Under the pieces are notes generated by a model that was not told the DNA's origin, searched no databases, and saw nothing but the letters and a program-made list of their open reading frames with translations. The position numbers and the translations under genes were made by a program. From assembly GCF_000002425.4 (NCBI RefSeq), contig NC_037271.1, forward strand, positions 13,861,903 to 13,925,902: 64,000 nt of DNA, read 5' to 3'. This DNA is from Physcomitrium patens. Taxonomy: Eukaryota > Streptophyta > Bryopsida > Funariales > Funariaceae. Numbering within the stretch: the first letter of the stretch is position 1; every line of letters starts with the position of its first letter. This document shows, piece after piece, positions 49,444-60,169 of this stretch.

Positions 49444-49578
49444 TGTTGAATAGTATTATAAAGATTGTATTATAAGCTGGGACTTATTTAATACATGATC
49501 AAAGTTTCACAAAGTACCACCTTTTTCTTTTTAGTGCATTTGTATTTGGAACATTGGATGATTGTTTTTTTTGTAACA
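49444..49578 (+). repeat. Element E right LTR
   Basis: TGTTGAATAGT...TTGTAACA. AGAAGAAG just upstream may be the purine tract. Confidence 0.7.
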
Positions 49579-49970
49579 CCATCTTTGGATCTCAAAAGAA
49601 TAGTTGTTTCAATTGTGCCAAGTTACTTATTTGAAAAATTCTATTTAAACAACCTTATATAATATTGTTGTTACTTTGTTGTTGAGTTTAAGACTTAGCA
49701 CCTTTCAAGATGTGCTCTTCTAATGGATTGTACAAAACATGTGTGAGAGGATAAATATTGATCCAATTGGCATTTAAATTTATGTCTTGCCTTTCTTATC
49801 TACAAGCAAAATTTCTAGACTAATTGATTAAGTATTGAAATATTGGTTTAATTTTTGCAATATGTGAGCAAAAAAAGTTGGTTTGGTTGGCAGAAGTATA
49901 TTTATAAATTTATAATTTCAATAAATTGGTAGCTAACTATATAGTATCATTGTGATTCTTCATTGCTTGA
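49579..49970 (+). pseudogene. Ty1/copia RNase H fragment
   Basis: F-G-S-Q-K-N-S-C (49590-49620) and A-I-C-E-Q-K-K-L-V-W-L-A-E-V (49855-49905) match the middle and end of copia RNase H. A second, separate copy from that at 46430-46740. Confidence 0.55.
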
Positions 49971-50591
49971 AGTTTATATTATAAATACACTATATATGCC
50001 TTCAAGAAAATTAGTGAAAGACAATTCCAGTCTTTTTATTGTTACATGTTCATTTCGTTTCTTGATTTGTTATTCTAAGGATTGATGTAAGTTGTAATAG
50101 ATTCATTATCATTATAGGTCTTTATTACCATTTTAAAAGAGTTTTTATTATTTACATATTAATATATATTACATTATTAAAACTTTAAGATATTTATTAA
50201 TTTGGTTGTTGATTAATTAATAAATTTTCTATCTATTTTAAAATTAGATCTATAATGTAATTTGAAACATTATTTTAATCACATTGAAGATTAAGAAATC
50301 AATTTTTTTATTCCATCTATATTTGATAATTATTGTATTAATTAGTTATGATAAATTGTATCTTAGAAATATACTATGTAGTTTTAGATTTGTTTTCTTT
50401 GAAATTTTTTAGATTTTAAAATTAAAATAGAAACATCTTATTAATTAGATCTTTACCAAGTATGGCTTGTATTCTTCAAGAAGTTTTCTTATTATATTTT
50501 TTTCACATAGTGTGAATAAAAGAAAAATTATGTCTAGCTTTTTTCTTATATATAAGTATTAATTAATAATTACTTTAATATGATCTTATCA

Positions 50592-50638
<47 letters not shown>

Positions 50639-51950
50639 GAGTTGTATATATATTCTTCTCTTATATATATTCTTCTCTTTGAGTTTTATGAGAAGATTCG
50701 GTTATAACAATGTATCAAAAAAGAAAGAAAATAAATAAATAAATAAATAAATAACAAAAAACAATTTTAAAATGAACATAAGATCATATGCAAATTAAAT
50801 TAAGATTTATCTTTAAATACCTAAAAATATAGACCACATATTTAGATACCTTCTAATTGGTCATTTTTTTTTTGTAGAAGATATTTTTGGGATAATCTTG
50901 AGAAAATATTATCTATAATTAGATTTTAAAGAAAGCCTAATATTTGTAGGAGAATTTGTACCACGTACAAAAAACCTTTATCAATAGTTCTTTCTTTTCA
51001 TTTGTTAAAAGAAAGTTCTCATCAGTAGATAAATAATTAGTTGATTTATATTATTCATTAAAATAAAAGTATCTCAATAATCATTGTTGAAGTTAAATTT
51101 TTTAACTATAAATTCTATAATCTTATTAGACTTCTAATCGTTCTACAAACTCTAAAATCATATTTTCATCTTTTAATTCAAATAAATTATTAAATAAAAT
51201 AATATGTTAAACTTGATATTAATTCAAAGAAAGAAGAAAAAAAAAACATACCCATAAACTAGCTCGTTGATAAACAGATACTTTAAACAAGATATTAAAA
51301 TATTATTTTAACCTATCTCAAACAATTCTCTACCACAAATCATAACTTTTTAACAAAGTCTTTTTGACTACTTGTAATTGCTTTATTCAGCCAAAATTAT
51401 TATGAAATTTCATTGATGTTAGTCAAAAAGAACTATTCACTGTTATATCTCGGAGATTTATAATTTCTTTTTTAAGCCATCTTGCAAGAACCATGTGTCA
51501 TTACTCAAAAGAATCTTATAACAAGCTTTGAGTGAATTTTTGAGGAGTTCCAAGAGATTACGAAGTCTTTTGAAAGTGTTCAAAGAAGCACTGTACAAAC
51601 ATAATAATAAAAGAATTGTGAATTGTGAAAAAAGACAAATGGTGCCTTTTGAGTGTGATCAGCTAATCGTGGAAATAAATGTGAGGTGAAAATAAAAATA
51701 AAACTAATTTCAAAAATAGTTTTTCAACCACAATCAATTACCTTCTAATGATATCTGCGCCCTGATCAAAAAAATTAGTCATTTGTCATAAGTTGAAACG
51801 TTTCAAAGCTTCCTTACCACAACTTGCAAACCCCGAAGAACGAACTATATCTTAAAGATTCGTTCAAGCCATAACTGCTAAAGTAGCTTTATTTGGTCGA
51901 TTCTTAATTGATCCACATTGCTTAAGAGCATGTGTTGAAATTCAGAAGAG
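49971..51950. other. AT-rich DNA between transposons and gene island
   Basis: No coding sequence recognised. Composition rises toward normal GC after about 51.4 kb. Contains (TA)n at 50595-50634 and (AAAT)n at about 50722-50755. Confidence 0.6.
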
Positions 51951-52267
51951 AAAAAACTCGATTACCACTTCGGATTCTGTGCACAAACTCGGGCCTCAGA
52001 AATGCACATGAAACAGCATTTGAAACATCTAGAGATCAACTTGAGCCACTCATAAATTATTTGACAGCCTACAGTACATGAATCTAAAAACATTATTAGT
52101 AACTCCTGACATGCTGTCACATTGTCAAACTGACTTGACCTCGGTTTTGAAGGCCCACGCTTCAGCCAAATCTCATCGCAGAAAAGGAGTCTTTTGACGC
52201 AAAACACCAAAAGTGACAACAGGCTGACTCCTTACCAACGTCTGCACGTATCTGAGCCTCAAGAGTA
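51951..52267 (-). other. Downstream region of the gene island
   Basis: Near-genic base composition. Minus-strand open frames (51962-52219 and 52162-52365) have no recognisable domain. It could be 3' untranslated sequence of the small candidate gene or of the kinase. Confidence 0.3.
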
Positions 52268-52572
52268 TCAGAAGAAAAATTGGCCTGAACCCTGAGATGA
52301 ATCTCCTTCAACGAATTCCCACTGTCACACAGTACCAGCATGAATAAACTTATTATGCACCACAACTTCCAACCATGGAAAGAAAGTAGTTTTAATAGAG
52401 GCGACCGACTTACTTTACAATGACAATCAATTTAGTTAACATGAAACTTAAGGGATCTAAAGATGTATACCTCAGGGTTGCTATTTTCTAATTCATGAAG
52501 CGTTAAGGGTCTGAGTCCTCCCAGAGGCATAAACCGTCGCCCCCGAGAGCCATGACCTTCTGTGGTGGCCAT
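52268..52572 (-). CDS. Candidate small two-exon gene, 51 codons
   Basis: Minus strand. Exon 1 (52471-52572) starts ATGGCC, a strong plant start context, and encodes 34 residues including R-G-R-R-F-M-P-L-G-G-L-R-P-L-T-L-H-E-L-E. It ends GAG with donor GTATAC. A 149-base intron ends TGACAG, and exon 2 (52268-52321) adds 17 codons in frame, ending F-F-F-stop. Codon content looks protein-like, and the exon lies in normal-GC DNA about 310 bases beyond the kinase stop. I recognise no family. It may instead be an upstream ORF or an alternative 3' exon of the kinase. Confidence 0.4.
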
Positions 52573-52883
52573 AAACGATGTTCTTAAGTTTCCAATAAAA
52601 GAAATATTCGGCAGGTAAGGGATGGACCTGCTATCAGGATACAGTGATCAGCCAGTGCTAATCAAAAAAAAAAAAAAAAAAAAAAAAAAACGTATTTAGT
52701 ATGTAGCGTTTCTCAGAATATCTGACAGGGGATATGAAGCGATTGAGAATATAAGATGAAACATAGCCACCAAACAACACCCCCTATTCCCCAGGAGGAA
52801 CCTCGCAATGTCCCATGACCTCTTTGTTGACCTGACACTCCTCATCCTCGTAGTCCAGTATTCAGTTGGTTCTCAAATATTTC
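52573..52883 (-). other. Kinase 3' flank
   Basis: Presumed 3' untranslated region of the kinase on the minus strand. Contains a 28-base poly-A run on the plus strand (52663-52690). I see no clear polyadenylation signal. Confidence 0.45.
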
Positions 52884-55800
52884 TCAAGTCAAGTAACTCC
52901 TGTGATTATCCTCTGAGCGCCTGCTTGTCCGAGCCTTCACACTCTCGGAATCTCCAGAGTGCCGACTAGCATGAGAGTGACGGCCCCCCCGGGGAGTATG
53001 GCTGCCATTGTCATAAGAGTCACCATATTCTGACTCTGCCTCAAAACCTTCCTGTTGTCGATCTAAACTCAGTTGATATTCTTTTCTGATGTTCCATAAC
53101 TTCTCCTTGGCCTCTTTCATATTAGGGCGATCAACTTTAGTAGGTGCTGAACAAGAAAATGCAAGCTCAAATACGCGCTCCAAAATCAACAAAACGGCAG
53201 CTGTTAACTGAAGCTTTGGATCAATAATAACCCTCAGCCTTCCCTCCAAATATTGTTTAAAGGCCTGAAAAAAAGAAAAATAAATAAATAAAAAAGAAAC
53301 GTAAACGTTTCAGAAAGATCGATTGCACTAAAACCAGCAAGTGATCACGACATTAAAAAGTTCATTGATAGAGCAATCAAAACCTGGTCTAGATCCAGCC
53401 ATGCGACCAACCTAACTCTAACACCGTTCACCTGGGAGTTGGTTAATGTGCTCCGCGAGCGTAAACAGGATCTAAAAGTGGACACGAGATGGGAGCACAA
53501 GGACCCAAGCGCTTTTAAATCTGCGGACCAACAGACTGAAGAACCAAAATAATCGCTTAAAGAAATGAGAACACAACAGGCGTATATTCACCTGGATCAG
53601 GCTCTTACTATAATAAAAGCACCATACACTGTAAGGAACGTGCTTCGGGTAGAAAAGTAATATGGCTCATAGCACTCTAGATCAGGTAGGGTGTTACCTA
53701 TTCTACAGGTTCCAAGGTGGTCACAAGCTAGACATACACAGATGTGTGTATATATATATATATAAAGGAAGGACTCTCCTAAATACCACGGTGCTTGTAT
53801 TTCTCAGAATTAACGTGAATAAGCTCACTTGAGGAACTATTATGTTAATCAAGCTTATTTTATTTATATCTGATCAACTCTGAATTTCAGGGTGAAAAAT
53901 GCAAAATCTACCACGTAACAGAGTCAGTACGTGTAAGCAACACTGTGAATAACATTGAGAAGTTCGAAACATCTGCCATCCAAAAAATTCAACAAAGTGC
54001 AATAGAGAAGTGAAATTACCCATCTCACGGTCACTCGCTCATCACTAGGACGACTCAGCTCTATAGGGCGCCTCCCTGTGAAAAGCTCGACCAGCAATAT
54101 CCCAAAAGAGTATACATCACTTTTCACGTTCAGTTGATACGTTGTCAAATACTCTGGGTCCAAATACCCTGCGGTCCCCTTAACTTGCGTAGAAACATGT
54201 GTAGCACCTTCCCCCGAGGGACCAGCTCGAGAAAAACCGAAATCGACAACCTTAGCGCGAAAGCTATCAGTGAGTAGAATGTTGGAAGACTTGACATCTC
54301 TATGGATTATAGGCCTGTCTGAAAACACCAAATAGCAGAAAACATGTGAATGTGTCAACTGTTGACAAGAAACCGAATCGACTGTATTGATTTCGCATAA
54401 ATCTCATCACATATGAAGCGAAGACATTGTCGGGGCAACCAAATGTCCCAGTACTAAGCATCTTTGTATCTCCGCTGCACTGTGGGTATTTCTCTATACT
54501 AGAAGGGAGAAGTCCAAGTCAAAGATCTTTGCTACACATTTTAAAAGTCCAAGTCAAAGAACAGTTACCAGTATAATAGTGAAGGTATGTAAGAGCTTGA
54601 GCCACATCGATGGCAATATTCAAGCGGGTGCTCATGTCCAGAATAATCCCATATGGAACGCCTACAAAAACTCACCCATCGCCTCTCATAAGATTAAATC
54701 GAGCAATGAAACAAAAACCGCGACAGTTGTATCGAAACAGCATTCATTAGGGGAACAAAGTACATAATCATGTGAAGCTGGTTACAAGAGGGCAATTTCC
54801 TTTCCTGACGAAAACAATCATTTGGTATCCTAACTGATATGCTATTATATCTGATACATGCTGGCATCAAAACAGAGAAAGAGTGAAAATCTCGAGACTT
54901 TTCGTACAGAATTACAGTAGCAGATGAGAAATAAGGCCTCTAAAGCACTTCGAGACAAGACATTCAACCTAGGTTTTATGTCTCCAGGCTGTACCGTCAA
55001 GATGTTGCCTCAAATTTCCATTTGTCACATACTCAGTCACAAGAAGGCGCTCATTCTTCTCCTCCACGAAGCTTATGAGCTTCACCAAGTTCAGGTGCTC
55101 CACTTGAGCTAAAACTTCAACTTCGGTCTGAAATTCCTTGGAGACTCTTTTCTCAAATGCATCCTGACACCAGAGAAACATCCACTCCTTCAGAATCCCA
55201 ACCATAGAAAGTACAGTACAAGTAAAATAGAACATGATTAAATAAACATAGGGTCAGAAAAATCCATATTTCACAATAATGAATCCCATCTCAAGGCCCT
55301 CGACCAATGTTACCTTCTTGGCTCGCTTGATAGCAAGCACAGTACCATCTTTGAGCTTCCCTCGGTAAACCTTGCCAAAACCTCCTTGTCCGATCAAGTG
55401 GGACTCGGAAAAATTACCAGTAATTTTGTTCAATTCAGCAATTGTAAACTTCACCATTCCCCCAGTCTTTCCCTGTTGGAATCCAGGACTTGGGGAGTTA
55501 GGTATGCTGATTGAATGATGGCTCGACCGATCTTGAGTCGTTAATTCTGCGATAGTAAACCATGCAGGTCATTCAACATGTCACATGTGCGCATCAGTGA
55601 AGCAAGATAGTGTTCTTATTCACAGAGCCGTCACTCCTTCAGTTGATGCAATTCCGAGATTTTATACATTGTGTGCTAACGCGTTTACTGGCCGATTAAT
55701 GTCTTAAGAGATTCACGGAGGATGTTCCAATTCTTTAAGGCCAACAATACAGCTTAAATACCAAAATCCCACTGCGAATCCAACTTCCGTAGCCAGATAC

Positions 55801-56127
55801 CCTCCGTGACCGCTGCGGAAGTCTAAATCAACAAATGCACCAAGTCATGTGGCATGATTGACTAGCTCACCTTCGGTTGGGGACTGTCATAAACAAGAGA
55901 CGACCAACTTGATCTTGAAATGTACTTCAACAGATTTTAAAACAAGGGATACTAGACTGATCCGAACGGAAGAAAAAAGAAGAAGAAGAAGAAGAAGAAA
56001 GGAAAAAAAAAAAAAAGAAAAAAAGAGAGAGACTAGAGAAAGACTTGCCTGAGTCAGGATCCCCCTTGGAGCTGTCCACATAGTCTGGATCTTTCTTCCG
56101 CTTCCGCAGGCACGGCATGCAATCCAT
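52884..56127 (-). CDS. CRCK-like receptor-like cytoplasmic kinase, 417 aa, six exons
   Basis: Exons: 56049-56127, 55314-55546, 54995-55163, 54569-54661, 54020-54318, 52884-53264 (1254 nt, phases agree throughout). The start [12 protein letters not shown] puts two Cys beside a basic patch, suggesting lipid-linked membrane attachment. The kinase domain spans about 72-345: G-Q-G-G-F-G (79-84), Lys100, H-R-D (197-199), D-F-G (217-219), then [10 protein letters not shown]. The C-terminal 60 residues are rich in Ser, Arg and His. There is no ectodomain. It resembles plant CRCK1-3 (RLCK-IV), which phosphorylate Ser/Thr and bind calmodulin; calmodulin binding here is inference. Intron 1 has a GC donor and a CTT-rich start. 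The start was chosen because exon 1 joins exon 2 in phase; M4 is an alternative. Confidence 0.88.
55976..56000. repeat. (GAA)n microsatellite in kinase intron 1
   Basis: Eight or so GAA/AGA units followed by poly-A, so the kinase transcript has a long pyrimidine run about 50 bases after its first donor. Confidence 0.9.
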
Positions 56128-57520
56128 CGAAAATGGATTCCTCAAAACAAGTAAAAGCTGAAAGATATCCAGCGTTCTCGCCTGAACACCACAAAACCCC
56201 TGCTGCTTTAGGATCAAAGCTTCAATTCCAATACCACGTCTCAGCTCCAGAAGCGCCCGACGCCCAACGCCCGACGCCAGCTGTAGCGAGTGCACCACTT
56301 TCCCTTCACTTACACCACTCGAACAAAACCAATCATGTTCCGAAAACGCCGGCGGCCAAATCGAAGAAGCTCATTCGCAGTTGACCATCACTCCGATGAA
56401 TCTCCAACGCCTCGTGTTCGTCACCCTTCACATATTCAATCATCCAAAACAAGTGCGCCTACCCAAACCACCTAAAACTGGTCTCCACAACAAACCCCCT
56501 CAACCAAATTTTGTCCCGTCAATCATGATCCATTCACAAGATTCTCACAACCCATCTCCTTCGTCGCAATCCTTCTCATTCCTCCACCAGCTCCGCCACC
56601 CTCCTTCTCAAACCGACTTCACCACAACCTTAAACGCACCACATCCCACACCCAACCCCAAAACAAAACCCCATGCCTACCAAAGACCCTCTTAGAAAAA
56701 GTGAAAGAAGAAGAAGAAGAAGAAGACGAAGAAAGAAAGAGTAGGAGGAGAAAAAAGTTTTAAAATTAACAATTAACAATCAAAACCCAAGAAGAAAATA
56801 CGAAACACTGCGACTGTAACGACTACACAGTGGTGGAGGCACGCAATCGGAGCAACTAAAAGCGAGGAGTGAAAATTAGGCAGCGTTGGACGGTTGGTTG
56901 AGCCAATTCTTTCAGCGATGGCGCGGTTTCCAGGAGTGTGAGCATTGACGGAGCATGAGGTGCAGCGCAGTTGCTCCCTCCCTCCCCTCCATGGACGACG
57001 ACCACGCACGCTCGTTGCAACAGCGCGGTCGGACGGACGAACGGACGGACGGAGGGGTCTACGTCCTTCTCCCCCCCTCCCCCATCCAGGCTCACTCCAA
57101 CTCACACTCACTGCACATGCCTCCCCAGCCCTGACTGCCAGGCTGTCTGTCTGCGCGGGCTGGGCTGGGTGGTCCGGCCCCCGAAAACCCACTTTTTCCA
57201 TCGTGCGGTCTCTGCACGTCTGACCGGAGGCGCTTCCCGATCTCCCCCTCACTTATCTGGAACTGCACGGTTCGTCGTTCTACCCCATGGTTGGATGGAT
57301 GTGTTGACGAATGTACGCATGGTTCTATGGATGAATGTGTGGGTAGAGTCCCCCGCTGCCCCGCCCCCACCATGGAGTCAATGCACACTCTTCTTCTGTC
57401 TTGTGGTCTTCAAAGGGGGGGGGAGTTTTTCCTCGGAAACATCAAAATGGTTGACTTTCTATCGGAGACTTCTTCTGCTTCTGCTTCTTCTTCTTCTTTG
57501 CATACCCACATACGGTGGTA
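56128..57520 (-). promoter_or_regulatory. Kinase upstream region with GC-rich island
   Basis: Upstream of the kinase start. 56700-56735 holds GAA repeats (CTT on the kinase strand), typical of plant 5' leaders. 56880-57400 is the most GC-rich DNA in the window, with GGAC units near 57027-57050 and many CpG sites. Long overlapping frames occur on both strands, but they are low-complexity Pro/Arg/Ser and look like chance. It may serve as the kinase promoter or a bidirectional one. No TATA box is clear. Confidence 0.4.
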
Positions 57521-59045
57521 GTGACTTTCTCTTCAAAACTTATTGTATGCAGGGATTATTGTTTGCCGATACAGTAAGAACTTCATTAATTAGTTGGAAT
57601 AGCAATTATTGTTGCCGACTGCTTTTTCTCCTGTTTCATTGGCTACTTTTTCAAAATGATATAAAGTTTTCCTTAATTTCTGAAGAATGCTACCTTCATT
57701 GGTATATTGTTCTTAAATGAGAACAGCAACCGCTCAAGCATTGATTGTCAAAGGTTGAGAATGTTTTGGGCATGTAGTGAAAATATTTTTTGGTTAGCTC
57801 TCTATCTGTTTCATTTCAAAATGAGGCATGAAATTCTTTTTATCATTCATATGCAATACATGACGAAATCTTACCTAATTTCCAATTTTAAATGGGATTA
57901 TATTTTATATAATAGAAATATTTAAAAAAAATTAATATTCTACTTCCAAAAACTTCTATTGATGGATTATCAAAAAAAAATTAAAGTATCAATGTATATA
58001 TATATATATATATATACATACATTTATTGATTATGGATGATTATGGATGATTATGCTATATTATAGTAAAACTTCTAGTAATAAAATAAATATAAATTTA
58101 TCTAATTGATATTTCAAATGGCAAAATGTTTACATAACTCCAATACTCAATGTGAATATTTTCTTTTCCTATTAGTATGAAGATAACAAGATGTAGAAAT
58201 TCTAATTTCTACTTTTAAAATCTTAAAAACCATCTTTCAAAACCTTTCCACAAATTGAGGTCTTTAATCAATAAATATTTTAGTTTAAATTTTATAATAT
58301 AGATAAAGGTTGTTAAAATAAAATTTAAATACTATACAATGTATAATAGCTTAAGAAGAATAAAATAGATGTTAATGGATCTAAATTTAGGAATTATTTT
58401 GCATTTAAAGCACATGTAATTGTCCTTGATATTTAAGAAGATTTAAATGTGTTTCAAAATAAAGGAGATTATTTCTAAAATCGAATTCAATCAAAGAATT
58501 GTTAAAATTAAAATTAAATAAATAAAAATATATTTAAACAAACATATTTAAAATTTTATATTTGGATTTATTTTTAAATTTAAGATATCAGCTAAAAAAA
58601 TATCAATTTGACTTGGTCAATGAAATATAAATATTAATATTTAATAACTCCTATAATGAATTATTCTTTGGTCAAAAATATTTTAAGACAAATGATAATA
58701 ATAGATTTTATAGTATAAGTTGCTATGAATATGACTAATAATTTCTAACAAATTATTCAAATAAAAAAACTTAAATATATAATAATCAGTACTATTTAGA
58801 TTATTTGGTTTTAAAGAAATAATTTAGAGATTATTTTAGCATAAATTTAATAAAAAATTCTAATATGGCTTTATAATAAAAAAAATGACAAAAATATTAC
58901 TCAAAAAATAAATTATATTAAATTTAAATTTAAAATAAATATTTTAAATTTTATTTAAAAAATTAATTTATATTAACAAAAAAAATTGTCAATAAAAACT
59001 CATTAATTTATAAAATGATAATCAAAATTTCAAATTAGATGTTTA
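57521..59045. other. AT-rich DNA right of the gene island
   Basis: GC content falls quickly after 57.55 kb. (TA)n at about 57996-58016. No gene or alignable repeat seen. Confidence 0.55.
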
Positions 59046-59561
59046 AAGTTATGGACATACACAATTACCTAGATAAGAAATATTAGATAGAAGTAAATAT
59101 AGGTACATTTGCTAATATCTTTAAGAAAAGCCTCATAGATGTAGATTTGAATTTGTTTGTGTTTATAGTTCATTAATAGGTATAAAACTTGGTAAACAAG
59201 TTGGCCACATATTGCATGTATTGGCAATTTGTGGCACAAGTTGGCTATGTGGCATACATATAAAAAACTTGTCTTATAAGTTAGACACATGTTTTGTAAG
59301 TTTAACATGTGTCGAAGGTCCTATAGAATGTTGCCATATAGCTCCTAGTTTAATAGTATATATTGAAGCAAGAGTGAAGCCTTCTTTACTCTTGTTCCCA
59401 CCTTTCTTGTTCTTAGTTTTGCTTTAAGAGTCTCTAGTTTTTATTTTTGATAATAGCCATTCTAGTTTGATTATTATACTATCTTTTATTAAATATTTAT
59501 TGTTTTGAGTGATACAAGATTATATTGAGGTTTTTATCATTTTTAATTTACGTCTTTAACA
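59046..59561 (+). repeat. A-family LTR, variant subtype
   Basis: Full-length LTR relic ending CTTTAACA. It keeps the TATA-like TATATAT and an almost intact hairpin (CAAGAGTGAAG...CTTTACTCTTG, 59364-59395). It shares a different 5' part with the LTRs at 33462, 62397 and 63278. Confidence 0.8.
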
Positions 59562-60169
59562 ATTTGATAAGAATGCTATTTCACTATACTTGATTTAATT
59601 CAAAAATGAATCAATTCTAATACTTCTTTAGTTGTATTTTTGAAAAAATAGAAAAAAAATTATGCATGCTACACTTGGCAAAAGTAAGAATGGATTTGCT
59701 AACTACTATATATCTTCACAAGTTTATCAATATTCTTAGAGTAAAAATCTTATATAATTCTAATGTCTATTCCTATGTCTATTCTGGACATCAACAATAA
59801 AGTTCAATTTCTATGCCAAGAAATTATGCAATTGAGAGAAGCAAGTAGATTAAATTTATAATTGAATTAAAAATTTGAAATTTAAATTTTTTTATTACTA
59901 TAAATATAATAGAAGCAATAATTAATATGCAAGAGAAGTTACACAAAACAAGATCAATATTTTGAAGATTTTCACAACAAATATAGTTCTTTCTAAGGTT
60001 GCATCTTTCTTAATATCTTAATAGATTTACTTAAGTTCGGTTCATAGGCACACTTATATTGGAAAGTGCTCTTTTATAATTTATACTTTTGATAGAAAAA
60101 ATAATTTATGATTCCTTTATAATTTCAATTAATATTTATGAGTATTTATAGCCATATTTTATTGCAAAT
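59562..60169 (+). pseudogene. Possible gag start of a variant A element
   Basis: After the LTR, residues such as I-M-Q-L-R-E-A-S-R near 59825-59850 resemble a gag N-terminal helix, but it decays quickly. Confidence 0.35.

Larger units (their letters stand above)
46747..49578 (+). mobile_element. Element E: short-LTR Ty1/copia relic lacking RT
   Basis: LTR-like ends of 137 bp (46747-46883) and 135 bp (49444-49578) match each other. The left one is followed immediately by TGGTATCAAAG, an iMet primer site. Coding pieces are gag (47217-47700) and integrase (48480-49340); no RT or RNase H lies between integrase and the right LTR. Flanks CAAAG and CCATC do not form a duplication. Copia RNase H scraps on both sides suggest a rearranged cluster. 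Confidence 0.7.

Noticed and set aside
52663..52690. Poly-A run as a processed retrocopy tail
   Set aside because: The neighbouring kinase gene has introns and lies on the other strand. No cDNA-like sequence adjoins it.
53924..54019. Extension of the kinase frame past W at 54020
   Set aside because: The open frame runs on, but GTAATT at 54014-54019 is a splice donor, and the exon at 53264 continues the kinase in phase with family-like sequence.
56971..57720. 249-codon plus-strand open frame
   Set aside because: Composed of Pro/Ser/Thr/His runs, then Leu runs from CTT repeats, overlapped by equally long frames on the other strand. GC-rich low-complexity sequence explains it, and no domain is visible.
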